64,000 nt of DNA, from positions 1,178,001 to 1,242,000 of the forward strand of contig NC_060258.1 of the NCBI RefSeq assembly GCF_921293095.1, written 5' to 3'. This stretch comes from Ischnura elegans. Its lineage: Eukaryota; Arthropoda; Insecta; Odonata; Coenagrionidae. Below the pieces are notes generated by a model. That model saw nothing but the letters and a program-made list of their open reading frames with translations, ran no database searches and was not told the DNA's origin. A program made the position numbers and the translations under genes. Shown piece after piece: positions 12,845-25,200 of this stretch (the first letter of the stretch is position 1; every line of letters begins with the position of its first letter).

Positions 12845-12984
12845 TCAATATTTCATCCTTTCCTGCCAATGCTGAGATAGTGTTTTTTGTCCATGATCAT
12901 CACAGCCACTCCTTTTATCCACTGTCAACTTCCTGTCTGCCATATCCATATAACAATCAAGTAATTATTTAAGGTTTCCCAATA

Positions 12985-14310
12985 ATGGCGAGTAATGTGT
13001 CTGATAGTATTGCTGAGGAATTTGTTGAAGATAGGCTGTTTTCTGGATTATTTACCGGTTCGTTGCTCCAGCATAAGGAGCTACTGGATATGGTGGACGA
13101 TGTGAATGTACGGGGCGTGCGGCAAAAAACACTCTTGCATGTAGGGGTGAGGCTTGGGAAGGCTGATTGGGTTGAGGAGCTGCTGGCAAGAGGGGCTGAC
13201 ACAGACCTTGTGGATGACACTCAATTGAATGCACTTTCTTCAGCTAAGGAGATGGTTCAGCGTTTTCCTGAAGACACGGAACGCTCAGAAGTTCTGAAAT
13301 TGGTGTCATTGGTTCACAGGAGAGACCAGGTGATTCTGCGTCGTCTGGAATCATCTTTGAGTAAGAGCACTGGCCTTGTAACACCCGTGGCTAGCCCAGA
13401 GTGTGATATTGCATCTCTCAAGTCCTCTGTTGATGCAATGAGACAGGAGATGAAATCCCTACTGTGTCAGCTGAGCTCATCATTGGAGGAACTCAAGGCG
13501 AAAGTGTGTGGACGTGACATTTTGTTGCGTTGTTTGGAAGAGGCGGTGACGTCTACTGTAGAGGATGTGACGTCAATTAAGTTTCGCCTAGGAGGGGATA
13601 TTGCAGTGAATCCATCTCCATCCAATGCGGCCAGAGCTAGGCAGGAGTGTGTAGATGCCATGATGTGTAGGACTACGATTGTGTGTAGATATGGAGCAGA
13701 TATTATGCGAAGTTTTTATGAAAGACTGTATGATGAAGATTGTTACACTGCATATATTATTACTTGCCTGTGTAGGGATGATAGGGTGAAAGTTATGGTT
13801 GACCCTGATTCTATTCACATTGGAAGAATGAAGGATAACGTTATGGCTTTGGATGGGACTCAGTTGAGTGGGTTTCAATGTTTGTCCTTTGGTGATTTGC
13901 AGAGTGAGATTGTATATTTGGGTGCAAAGGTTTGTTCAGATAATAGTGAGAAAGACATATGTGGTAGGTTAGCTTTGACCCTCGCACAATTATCTCTCAA
14001 ATTAGTTTTTGATAATGAAGGTTGGCCATATAAGAAGGGAGATGTTATAAGTGAGTGGGATTGGATGATGGCTCTAGAAGAATTGGAGGAGGAGGGGAGG
14101 AAAAGGGTATGGGGATTACATAGGAAGATCCAATATGCCTTGGATCGGAGGACACAGTTGGCGAAGGTATGTTACCTAGCAGCTACTGTCCCTCAGATTA
14201 TTACTTTGCATGGATCCACAGCAGGAAGATCTATACTGCAGCAGCAAGCCCCTCGCCTCCTCTCCTTGTACTGTGACCACGTGATACCAAAACTGCAAGC
14301 CAAGGTGAGG
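12985..14310 (+). CDS. Ankyrin-like/coiled-coil protein of unrecognised family, main exon
   Basis: The main coding exon encodes 442 residues. One clear ankyrin-type unit (TLLHVGVRLGKADWVEELL, residues 49-72) is followed by a short helical tail. Residues 143-200 form a probable coiled coil (SLKSSVDAMRQEMKSLL...). Residues 215-442 form a conserved, cysteine- and tryptophan-containing region that I do not recognise (DPDSIHIGRM, GFQCLSFGDL, VYLGAKVC, ALDRRTQLAKVC). The start is the first ATG after an in-frame TAA. The exon begins in the 5' UTR after an acceptor at 12844, whose sequence is conserved in the minus-strand paralogue. A donor AGG|GTGAGT at 14310 aligns with AAG|GTGAGT in the paralogue, so the further open reading to 14367 is probably intronic. 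No signal peptide or membrane segment is seen. It is probably an intracellular scaffold-type protein; its function is unknown. Confidence 0.75.
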
Positions 14311-14615
14311 GTGAGTCCAATTTCCGAAACGACTTCTGACACGAGTTTCTATTGTATGCCATCATGATACTCTCATTCATTGCAAGCCACTGTATCAGTA
14401 GGGCCTGTTGTTCACAATGGCTGTTTAATCAAAATTTTCAATGGACTATTGTGTGAGGTATTTTTAATTTTTGTATTTTGTACAATTTCATTGCATTTTT
14501 TGTTTTTTCGCCTTGTTAATGATATCCATTCAGTTTTTTTTATGATTTCACCTTCTGTGACTCTAAAAATATTGATGGTGAATCAATTCGCAACTTTTTT
14601 CAATTGTTGGTACAG

Positions 14616-14654
14616 GTATGGTTCTCCCCATTGGTTATCCATACTCGGTCCTGA
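14616..14654 (+). CDS. Possible terminal coding exon of the ankyrin-like gene
   Basis: An acceptor TTGGTACAG ends at 14615. In phase 0, matching the donor at 14310, the sequence encodes VWFSPLVIHTRS and then TGA. An AATAAA follows 38 nt later. The position, phase and nearby poly(A) signal fit a short last exon, giving a protein of about 454 residues. The polypyrimidine tract is acceptable but no paralogous exon was found, so this is an inference. Confidence 0.4.
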   Translation, partial: VWFSPLVIHTRS

Positions 14655-14691
14655 GGATAAACTCTTATTATCTAAATGTATGGCAAATTTT

Positions 14692-14697
14692 AATAAA
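14692..14697 (+). terminator. Candidate poly(A) signal AATAAA
   Basis: AATAAA lies just downstream of the proposed stop codon of the ankyrin-like gene. It is followed by ordinary AT-rich DNA and then a transposon end at 14833. Confidence 0.4.
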
Positions 14698-14832
14698 CAC
14701 CATTTTGACCCTATCTGGGTCGTATCTATTCTTTTTTGACAGAAAATTTGTCTGCAGGACTAAACAGACATTGATGTTGAAGGGCTGCATGAAATATACT
14801 TACAGTTAGAGTACAGTTTACAGAACTTAACA

Positions 14833-15825
14833 TTAACACTAGAACGTCCGGACTTCCACTTCACCTTCAACGGCCGAGGGGATCAAATTGATCCCCTCCG
14901 AGTTTTCCGCATATATATACAAGTAGTTGTGGGTAATGAAATTAAAACAAAAATTGTTTTTACTGGTCATTTATTTGGTTGTACTAGTTAGCTTAGCTAA
15001 TATGAAGTCAATCACACACAGGGCAGGATGTTAAAAAAACTCACTTTTATGACAATATTCTTTTTGGATTTTCGTTCCATTTATTTTCAAAAAATGAAGT
15101 TGGAGAAAAAATTGGAAATATTTCATAGAAGTTAACGTTATGAAAATATATTGTTAACATTATAACATATCACTCTAAAAATTGTCGTTTACTAATTAAG
15201 ACTCCTCGCAGACAACACAAAAGTAGTTCACTCTGTCAGTGCATTGTCCACAAACCATTTTCCTGCACTTGATGCACATCTCTCATGTTTTATTTCTTTT
15301 GCAGTTTTTCTGCACTTGGCAATTACGCCTTTTAGTACTGCGCTGTAAATTGTTTTCATAAAGTTCAGGAATCGGCTCAATTCCAACACTTTTTTCTTTT
15401 GAGTAACTTAATCTCACCTCTTTGATAATTTTTGAAGAATTCTTTTCCTCGACAGCTTTTCTCCCGTGACAGCTTTATATATCGCGAAAGCGTTTCTTGC
15501 AGCGAGGTCCAGAATATTGTGGAATGCATGCACGGACCACCTTGATGATGCTTTTACCGAAAGGTGTGTTGCCATTTGGTCAACGATATCGACACCATTG
15601 TGTGGTTGTAATACTTTGTTCCCAGTGTCCTCTTCGTGCTTGCAAGGATGCTTACTCTGGGGTGTAGGCTGCTAAGTAAGATTACATTCCTGTTTTTCTT
15701 GCTCTGATATATTGTAAGTGAAATTCCGTCGTGTGTCATAACCCGTGTACTGTGAATCACTATTTTTGATGTTTTCACAGACTCTGATATTTCTCTTCTT
15801 ACCGAATTTATCGTTCGTTGCTCAG
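14833..15825 (-). mobile_element. Degraded piggyBac-family transposon, 3' half
   Basis: TTAA at 14833-14836 followed by CACTAGAACGTCCGG is a piggyBac-type terminus with its target-site tetranucleotide. A perfect palindrome GAGGGGATCAA/TTGATCCCCTC follows at about 14876. The minus strand encodes transposase pieces. Near 15690-15560 is the conserved GVDIVDQMA-like block followed by RWSVHAFHNILDLAARNA. At the C-terminus (stop at 15196-15198) is the cysteine-rich finger MCIKCRKMVCGQC, then FCVVC. The frame changes several times and the 5' half and left terminus are missing, so the copy is dead. It lies between the two ankyrin-like copies. Confidence 0.8.
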
Positions 15826-18345
15826 GCCCTCAGTCAGCCTGGGACCTGGAGTCGGCAACACTGTTTATACCTGATATTTAAAACGAGATATAACAATTAC
15901 TATACGAAATATTCTCTCTATTTTAATACGATACTTATTTATATGAAATTAAACGAGTCTCCTTAATACACAAAAAATGAACCTAATGAAAACTGTATAA
16001 AAGATTTTTTCTAAAGTTTTAGGATCAGGGAGGGCATGTGCCACCCCCTAAATATGCTTATGGACGCAATGATTATTAGGTTTAAAGACTGATAATTATA
16101 TTAGATATAATTAAAACGGTATATTAATTCATCTGCAATACAACTTCTCCATTATCAATATTTTTCATTTGTTACCCTTTTTATTTCCTTACCACCACCT
16201 ATCGAAGAAAGGCATCGAAAAAGGAAAGATGCATTCCTGGTCAGAAAAGTGGGATTAAAAAAGAATGATGGACTTATCAGCAAATTTTCACTAATGTTCC
16301 ATTTAACAGCACATTATTTTTCACGGAAGTGTTTACAAAATTATTTCCTGAATTCGCCTTCAAAACTATTGACAGAATGTATAAATAATAAAAGATTTCA
16401 TAGAATATGTACAGAAAATTGTTGGCGAGGGTTGCTGGTTACATTAATAATTGAATTTTGAGAAATAATAGAAAAAATACATTTTATTATTATTATTACT
16501 TATAATGCGGAAGGTTTTCAAATAGGAAAGTTTCTTAATCAGAAAAAAAGGGTCTAACAATTAACGATGAATGACTTTTCAGTGCATTTTCACTACTTTT
16601 ATATTTAATAAATTAGTATTTTACATAATATTATTTTAAAAGTTATCTGGTTACATAATTTATTAAATACAGGGTTATAATAGCACATATTATGTGACGT
16701 TTGATGAGTATGTGCGATGCTTGTCTCATACAGCACAGGAAGACATAAGAGGTGGATAAAAGCGGCAGGGAACCCAATGGAATCCTGAATTGGAAATAGC
16801 GATGACCAACAACAACACTATTGATGACATCCTGCAGAAAGAGCTTCAGGGCAGCAGAGCTTGCTCGCCATTCAAAGAGAGTGCCACTACTCCTAAAACT
16901 GAGGAAAATTTAGTATCAGTTTAAGTATTAATATTCACAAAATTTGGTGAACTTGAGCAGTAAGTGTGTCACCCCATCATACAAGAAATTACCTCTCTTC
17001 AACCAAGATGTATGCATGCTTTTTATATTGTTAAAATTATTAACCACATATGCTTCAATGTGACATCATGCTTTGTATCTATTTCAAAGGAACTATTTGC
17101 TTGCTACATTGATGTATTTACTATATTACTTGAAAAAGTACAATACATGGTAAGGAACTGATGTCACAGTCTGTCTAAAAATGGATATTTATTGTAGTAA
17201 AGACTTCTAGCATTTTATGAGGGTTAAAGATCAACAGCCTGAAGGCATATTTCCATAGATGTTGAAACATTCATTTCACTTCATACCTTAGCAGAGGGCA
17301 AACATGTGAACATTGAGACAAATTTTCATGCTGATTCCTTTAAAATTTGTTTTGAAATACCTTTCTGAAAGGATAACCCTTGCAACTTTGACCATTGAAG
17401 TACAGATATAGGAGCACAAAGCAAAGATTTCAGTCAGATAATATTAATAACAAATTTAACTATTCTAAATAAAATGAACTGAATATCATATAAGCCACAT
17501 TTCTGGCACTCGCTGGTAGTAAATGAAAAAATATATAAAAATGGGCTTCAATAGTAGATAAGTCACTACAAAATTTTACGCAATTATCATAGTTGCAAAC
17601 AGCAAGCAATTAACTTAGAATTGCATGTGCCAAGCGACTCCATCAAAACAAGCAAACCAATTTTTACTGAAAGGCTAGATAAAGATGGAAACATCAGGCA
17701 AAGGTAATTCCGGCTATTAGAGAAGAGAAGCAAATGTTGCAAATGGATATGAGTTTAATAAAGAATAAAATCACATTGCTGAGCCAATTGCTGCATTTCG
17801 TGCAAACTGCAGTGCATGAAATACATAAGATATTAACTCTAGAACCACTACAGCAGTCATCTTAACCACTCGACACTTTCAATGGTTGCTGATAAAGTAT
17901 AGACACAAATATAAGTGTGTGGTTCTACTACTTTTCGTAACTCTATGAAAGGAAACTACATGAAATTTTTCTTTCACCGTCGAGTCTGGTTTTAAGAAAC
18001 TAATCAAAAATAATAATGTTCCAGGAGCTTATCTTACAAAAGACTGGCTAAAAATTCTCTTCATATGCCTACTCAAGCTCTTTGTAAATAAGTTGAACAA
18101 TGTTGACATGCATCTTATTTGGACCATGATATTCACTGAAAAAAGTGCTGGAATGGAATTTTTTTAAATGACCTCTTGACCCCTTTTACCTAATACCAAT
18201 GAGAGACAAGACTTAAATGAGATTATGTCAAAATATTGCTGCTCAGAATAAATGAGAACAAATGGGATGTCAATGGACAGGACAGGAATAAATGATACTC
18301 TGCAAATATGTAGGAAGGGGAAGTATTAGCATGAGATAGAAAGAG
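15826..18345. other. Intergenic stretch between convergent ankyrin-like copies
   Basis: No gene is supported. It contains the G-rich CATG-centred motif near 16029. Two loosely similar blocks lie at about 16220-16330 and 16515-16625. A small plus-strand open frame at 16760-16924 is listed separately. Terminal exons of the two ankyrin-like copies could lie here, but I could not identify one for the minus copy. Confidence 0.4.
16760..16924 (+). other. Small open frame with coding-like composition
   Basis: Between stops the frame reads WNPELEIAMTNNNTIDDILQ, then KELQGSRACSPFKE, and ends at TAA 16922-16924. Its composition is clearly less AT-driven than its neighbourhood. A plausible acceptor (CTTGTCTCATACAG, ending at about 16733) lies just upstream, but it leads into a different frame. 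It could be an exon or an exon relic. No family is recognised. Confidence 0.2.
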
Positions 18346-18352
18346 GACTCAC

Positions 18353-19675
18353 CTTTGCCTTGGCCAGCAGTGTTGGTACCACCTGGTTAGAGAACATGGA
18401 GAGGAGGAGAGGGGCTTGCTCCTGCAGTTTCCCTCTTCCTTCTGCAGATCCATCATGAATGCTAATCTCAGGGACTACTGCTGCAAGCCAACATACCTTA
18501 GCGAACTGCGTCCTCCGATCCAATGCATAATTGATATACCAATGTAATCTACCACCCCTCTTCCTCCTCTCCACCACCTCCTGTAGAGCCCTCATCCACT
18601 CAGACTCGCATTCTGTGTAGCTGTGTTCATATGGCATCCCCCTGTTGCCAAAAGCAAACTTGAAAGATAATAGTGAGAGGGATCGAGCTAACCTAGCAGC
18701 TACGCCTTTCTCACTGTTATCCCAACAAGCCTTTGCACCGAGATAGACAGCATCGGTCACCAAGTCACAAAATGAAATCCAATGATACCCATTCTCCCGA
18801 GTCCCATCCAAGTTCACAAACTTATCCTTCCAATGTGACTAGACTCACAGTCCACCAATACCTTCACCCTATCATCCCCACTCAGATACCTACTTCATTA
18901 TACAAGCAGTGCAATCATCTTCATCAAAAATTCTGCAATAATACCTACGCATAATGTCTACTCCATCTCCGTACATTATCTCAGTCTTGCGTAGCATGGC
19001 TTCCACACACTTCTGTCGAGCATTGGCCATACTGGATGGAAGCAGATTCACCACAGTCTCCCCAAATAGACCACACTTCATTGATGCCACATTCTCAGCA
19101 GTTGAGGTGACGGCCTCTTCCAAGAAACGCAACAGTGTGTCACGTCCACACACTTGCGCCTTGACTTCGTCCAAAGAGGAGCTCAACTGACTCACAATAG
19201 ATTTCATCTCCTGTCTCAATGCCTCAACAGAGGACTTGAGAGATTCAATATGATGTTTAGACATATCCACAGATGTCTTGTAGTCAGTGCTTTGACTGGA
19301 TGACGATTGCAGGCGGTTCATCATCACTTGGTCCCTGCGCTGTACCAACGTCACCAACTTCAGCACCTGAGAGCAGTCCCAGTTCTCAGGGAAACGACAA
19401 ACCATCTCCTTGGCTGAAGACAGTGCATCCACTTGATTGTCATCCGTCAGTTGCGGGTCAGCACCTCTCGCCAATAGCTCTTCCACCCAATCAACTTTAC
19501 CTAGTCTTACTCCAACATGCAATAGCGTACTCTGCTTTATCACCCTGGCATCGACTCCTTCCAACACATCGAGTAGCTCTTTGTGCTGGTTCAATGAACC
19601 AGTAAACAATTCATTTAAGTGCCTCTCCTCGACATATTGCTCCGCATTGCTAGCAGAAACATTGCTTGACATCAT
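18353..19675 (-). pseudogene. Ankyrin-like/coiled-coil paralogue, disabled copy
   Basis: This is the inverted paralogue of the gene at 12985, about 60% identical in protein over its length. The order is the same: the ankyrin unit (TLLHVGVRLGKVDWVEELL), the coiled coil (SLKSSVEALRQEMKSIV) and the C-terminal region (VYLGAKACWDNSEKG, ALDRRTQFAKVCWLAA). The ATG at 19675 follows an in-frame TGA. A homologous acceptor sits at 19801-19800, and the donor AAG|GTGAGT follows base 18353. The first 261 codons end at TAG after ...DDCTACIMK (18890). The remaining 163 codons resume in another frame at about 18817, with at least two frame changes between 18890 and 18817. The breaks are absent from the plus copy, so I call a pseudogene. 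A truncated 261-residue product is possible. Confidence 0.7.
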
Positions 19676-19799
19676 CGTGAATCATTGGCACAACCACTGA
19701 AAGGATTGTTGTGTTATGTTGACAGGAAGCTGCCAAACTGCCGATGGTTATCCGGGAGAAACACACTACCACAGTTGACACAAAAGGATGAAATGTGAG
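19676..19799 (-). other. 5' UTR part of the disabled ankyrin-like copy
   Basis: After the acceptor TTTCTTTCCAG, the sequence CTCACATTTCATCCTTTTG parallels TCAATATTTCATCCTTTCC of the plus copy (12845). In both copies stop codons lie in frame before the ATG. This conserved non-coding start shows that both genes have upstream exons and were duplicated as spliced genomic units, not as processed copies. Confidence 0.5.
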
Positions 19800-22146
19800 C
19801 TGGAAAGAAAAAAAAATGAAAATCTAATTACTGCCATAAAATTAGTCAATAGCAGCGACAAAACAAGAGAATTGACATGCACATGACTTGAGAAACAACG
19901 AAAAGTATTTCGCTTAATAGGCAACCCAGCATATAAAGAATACTTTTCAAGAGTGGAATTTATTAACTGAAATCACTGTGTATCACCATTTTTACCATGA
20001 AATGAGTAACAAGTCTGCATCAGAGCAAAGCATTCTGGAAGGTAAGTGATTGTAGGGACAGTCTTGAACATCTAAGCAATGGAAAATGCCTTGTTTACCA
20101 TGAACCCTACGTAAATAAGAAAACATGTTTGGAACTGATGAAGATAAATAAGGAAATCTAAGCTCTGGCAAAATAAAGTGAGAAAATTGGCAACTGAAAA
20201 AAAAAAACAATCAAACAAATATAAATGATTTAAATAAATAATCCCTTATTTGGTCCTCTTGAGAGACAAATAAATACTTTATAGTGACAGTGGTGTAAAT
20301 TTCGTGGTAGTCCCTCTCATCACTCCAATAAGAAATAAAGGAATCTGATCAAGCCTTAGTGCCACTTGTTGAAAGCAGACTGAACCTGGGTTCAGTGGCA
20401 GTTAAATAAACCCCCCACCTTTGCGGTGCAACTCTTATTGCAAAACATAGCTGAACCAAAATTGTAGCTGTTTAATATCATAGGATTGATTGTCTTGTAT
20501 ATGTGAATACACAGTTTAAATGAAACTTCCTAAAACATTCCTTGTGACTTATTTTTTTATTACGATGAAAGTAAAGGTAACTCAAGGTATCTTTTGCACT
20601 CCCTCCTTGAGTTTTTTTCTGCATGTGCTGCTGCCTGGGTTTCCCTTCGCACTTCCTTCTCTTGCATCCTCTTGGTAATGAAATTTACCTCAGCTCTAGA
20701 CCGTCTTCTCAAAATGCTATAACATTGGACGACACACAATAACAAGCATTACCTTGGGATACATTGACAATGGAGAATTATTGGGAACACGATCTCATCG
20801 ACCTCCAATAGAAGCCTTCATTTAGAACATTCCATCTCTCATGGATGCACCGCCACTTTTCTTATCTCCATCGTACACATGACTGTATCTTCATCGCACC
20901 CTCTTCTGGTGCATCTTTTATCTCCACCTCAACCCCTTTTGATCTTTCTTGAAAATTTGCTAACACCTTCCCTTGATTTAATTCTGGGTAAGTGAAAATC
21001 TAAATAAACCCACTGCATGGGCTGTGAAACTGCAATTGATCAAACTGATAACTTCGTTGAAACTTAAGAGTTGTCTTGTTATTACAGCATAAATTATGAC
21101 TTTATGATTGTACCCTGACTCATACTCATAAAAAAGTAGTCTTGACAGTTATTAAGAGTTGGAATCACATTATATCATACTTTTAATGGCAAAAGTAACA
21201 GTTTATACCTTCATTTTGAGTAAAATAGTTGTTTTTCATGAAAAAGCTAAATGCGAAAGTAGAATGATTCAATGTTAATGAATTGGAAAGTCTTATTTCT
21301 TTTTATTTTAGTAAATTAAAATTTTCATTTTCAAGTGAAGGACATGTCTATAGTTAATGCCAAATTGAAATGTTAAATTAAACCCTATCACCTGCATTGT
21401 CATTATGACAAACTGATAATTATTTCATTATTAATAAAAGTAAATTTTATTATTTTACGTTAAATAAATGCAACAAGGTTTGGGATTGCAAATAAACGAT
21501 TTTAACGAGTGAAACATCGCTGTGAACTTCAATCGGCTAACAATGATTACGCTGAGAGTCCGAGATAATACCAAATTACGAATCCAAGCAGAAACGAAAA
21601 TTACACTCCTATCTAGGCCGATAACTTTGAAATGTTTCCAACCTCTCATAGAAGAGACAAAATAACCCACAGAAAATTCTAACTAAATATTCTACTACAT
21701 TGCACATTCGAAAGCCTACGCAAGACGTTCCATAATTTCACTATGGTTATTATTATTATATTATATGGTATGGTTATTTATATTTACCCTATTCACTAAT
21801 CAATGCTAGAAATTGTGCACTAAAACTATAATGCGTACATAAGACCCGCCGAAGTCGATTGATATCGTTAAAAAGTTATATGATGGTATGAGAACATTGT
21901 ATCTTAGGCATGAGTATGATACACACAAGACAACCATAACTATCAATCCAACTTTCCGACGTTAATTTCTGACACTTTTCCTGAAAACCACAATGTAATA
22001 CATTACAGACAAAGCATGATTAACCTTGAGATAAAATATCCGGTCTGTAGGTTCCAAGACAGAAAACGTACCTCACGGAAAAGATTAAATGAGTCAATTC
22101 TCATTTCTCATTCAGTCAAGTTGAACATGCAGCAAAGAGTTCACAC
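19800..22146. other. No supported gene
   Basis: The region is AT-rich. A minus-strand open frame at 20560-20745 contains a charged helical segment (EVNFITKRMQEKEVRRETQ) followed by AAAHAEKNSRREC. It might be an exon, but no acceptor/donor pair is convincing. No counterpart of the last three exons of the plus-strand zinc-finger gene was found here. Confidence 0.4.
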
Positions 22147-22269
22147 CTGAACAGCAGAGGCATGTGGCATCAGGTCATTACTGGCCCAATCAGTGCAGTC
22201 ATATTCTTCTTCATCGTCACCGCTCTTATCCATCTTTACTGAAGTGGACGTGTATGTTCCCCTGCCACT
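22147..22269 (-). CDS. ZAD gene (minus), exon 6 of the visible gene
   Basis: A 41-codon exon between TTCTCTTTCTATTAG and GTGTGA. It reads SGRGTYTSTSVKMDKSGDDE and matches the 43-codon exon at 52133-52261 (SGMGTNGSPSVKADQSSDDE). The donor is weaker than in the other exons. If it is not used, the product ends in V followed by TGA. Confidence 0.65.
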
Positions 22270-25200
22270 CTAATAGAAAGAGAATTGCAATTCAAGTGAT
22301 AAACATTTTCACCAATTTGCACAAGAAACAAAACTGATCACAACCGAAACATGAATTACGGCGTGTCTGTAGAAATAAGAAATTACCTAATTCAGGAAAA
22401 CTATTCATACTGCATCAGGGAAGGTCAAATAAATTTTTGGCTAAAAATATAGTCCAATAGTCATTCTGCACTCACTTAACCAAACAGAACTTTACACAGT
22501 TATCACAAAATCCATACCTACAACAATCTGATTTTGGTGAACATGCATTGCAACCCCAGCATCCATTCCTCCCCACGATATAGGAAAGATGGCTGTGGTT
22601 CATTCGTTTTCGAAGATTAACATATTTTATACACCAGAACGCCTGGTCCAGGGTCATCAACTTTTATTTCATCCTATTTATTAATGGAAATTATATTTCG
22701 GAATGGTTCTTTAAGAACAAGGATACTGCGTAAGTAAACTCCCTTTGGTGTAAAGTGAATTGCAAGTGTTAGAGAAATATGGCATTTTATAATCTTTTTG
22801 TGTTCTTATTACGCCAACGTGTTGCTTTATTTTAAAGCCATCATTCCCTTTCCGAATAAGATTCCACTGGATTTTGGCAATTCCTCAAGTATTGCCGAGA
22901 TAAGTAATCGTACGCGGAAAAAAGGTTTAGTTGGAACTATCGAATTCTGATGAAATTTATCAAACTTTTCGGTCGTCATATGGCTCATTGAAAAATTTAG
23001 TAACAATTACCAACCCAGTTTGAGAAATTATATCAAACTGGTTTGGTAATTGATACCGAAATGGCCACAGCAGTTCGATAAAAACTATCAAAATCAAAAG
23101 ATAATAAAACCGACGTAGCGTGCACGGTGCGCGTGAAAGATTTTTCAATCCAGAAAACACTATTCTGATTTGAAATCATAAAATTAATAGTTTAAGGTAA
23201 GTTTATGCTAAAGAAATACAAAAAAAAGCTTACAAAAAATTAACCTTCAAGCAGAATCGAGCGTGGGCCCTCCGCGTGGTAGCGACGGGCGCTAAACACT
23301 GGGCTAAATCGGTTACAGTAATTATGCCATACACAAACGCAATAATATTTTATTAATGTAAATAATCAACCTTTGCGTTGAAATGTGAATAAGATGTGAC
23401 TAAACTTTCCCTTTCTAAGCTTAAGAGGAATACTTGATGCACACAATTGCATTACGTAGTTACTCCATATCCATTTCTAGTGCAGATGCGCAAGAAAACT
23501 TTATTTGTAGGCTTTTTACATCGATGTAGAGATGATTTTAACGAGCTGGGTGATGGATTGAGTTTAGTATGACGACTTTTATCACATGTCATTCAACATG
23601 ATCGCGAATGATTATGCCTCAGGAATACTTCTAATTAAGGATTTAATGTGTCGAAATACACAAACATCTCCTTACAGCTTTAATATCCATGATAATACGC
23701 TATTCAATCATTGCCTTTGATGCACCGGCTTACGGATAACATTGCAATGTAAAGCAGAAATAAACAGAAAAATGAACGTAAACAAAATTAAAACGTTATC
23801 GCCATCACAAATAATAAAAACAAAATCATTTCTACCATCCTATCTTTTATGTAAGGCCTGTTAAAAAATCTTTAAAGTGATGAAATGGTTGTGAAGTGGA
23901 TGTGAAGGTTGGGGCAGACCAACCTACGCTGGTGAGGAGTCCTTCACCAGCAAAGTGCGCTGAAGAAGACCTTCGGACGTCTCTCGAACTGAAATCTATC
24001 CTTTAGGAGCCGAGGAAGATCCCAATTTCACTCATGCATTCATGCATTTCCATGCCATTTTTGAAATTAATGCAGCTCTAACCTGCACAATTCAGTGCGC
24101 CCTGTAAAACGGCCTCAAGTATTGCTGGGAATGCTCCACAGGGGAATGGATTTGCATCATAAAAAAAACTGTGCTAAACAAGGAAAGAGTGCTGACTCAC
24201 CAACTCATCAATAGCCAATGGGTGTATGGCATCACTTTCAATTCCATCAGGAGCTGTCCCATAAAGCACTTCACCATTCTCTTCCCTTAAGGGATCCATG
24301 TTCTCCTCTTTTACATGAAACTAGAAGAGAATGCTGTGTATGTCACTCCACAACATACAATTAATAACAATAGTGATAAAAATAAAACCTCCTCATTCAT
24401 CACAGAATACTAATCCTGGTCAAATGCAACTATGCCTGAGATCTTTGTGACCAACTTCAATGAAATTTCTGACATGATAGCTCCTTTCTCTCCAACTGAG
24501 CCAAGGAGACCTCGTAGCATGGTTGAATGCTCCCATTCTGTTTATAATACTAAATCACTCATTGTAAGCAATTTTTTCACGAAAGACAAAGCCCTGCAAT
24601 ACTTGATCACATTTGATCAAGTGAGGGAAGAGTTTGTGTTTTTTTGCTCAGTCACACCAGGAGTGCTCAACTGAGGAATGGAATTGCATCATAAATTAAC
24701 TGTGCTCAACAGATTCCGTGCCAACCGTTTTTTGGAGAAAACGCCCTAGGGCTGACTTCATGGCAAAATTTTGTATTTTTATGGTATTTTAACGACGTGA
24801 TCTTATGATTTGTGATACCTGATACATTTTTTCACACTTTTTTTCCAAAAATAACCCTTTTATTTAGTAAAAATTTTAAATTAAAATTTTCTAAGTATCC
24901 TGTCCAACTTTTGATACCTTCCCGCAACACACCTACATGATTCCTTTATTTCTTTGCTCTTTGTCAGTACTGTATCGAAAACCCGTTCAGACTTAATCAC
25001 TTTCTGGAAAAAATAATGAAAATATTAATGCAGCAAAATATTAATTTTTTATCTGGAAATGAAACATTTAAATACGATTTTAAATGATTCATTGCTCTAA
25101 AGAAAATATTGGGAGTATTACCAATATTTCCAGCAAAAGTGTTGCTCCCAATGAAGGAAGTATTATACTGAACAATATGATATCCACTGGGTTAGATTTT

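Noticed and set aside
14380-14739. 119-codon hydrophobic plus-strand ORF as a gene
   Set aside because: It lies in the proposed last intron and 3' end of the ankyrin-like gene, is built from T-rich codons, and has no conserved partner near the paralogue.
18353-19799. Ankyrin-like exon as the terminal exon of the finger-less ZAD gene
   Set aside because: In-frame stops lie between the acceptor and the ATG in both ankyrin-like copies, and the phase of the last ZAD exon (0) does not suit it. It is better read as the 5' UTR of a separate gene.
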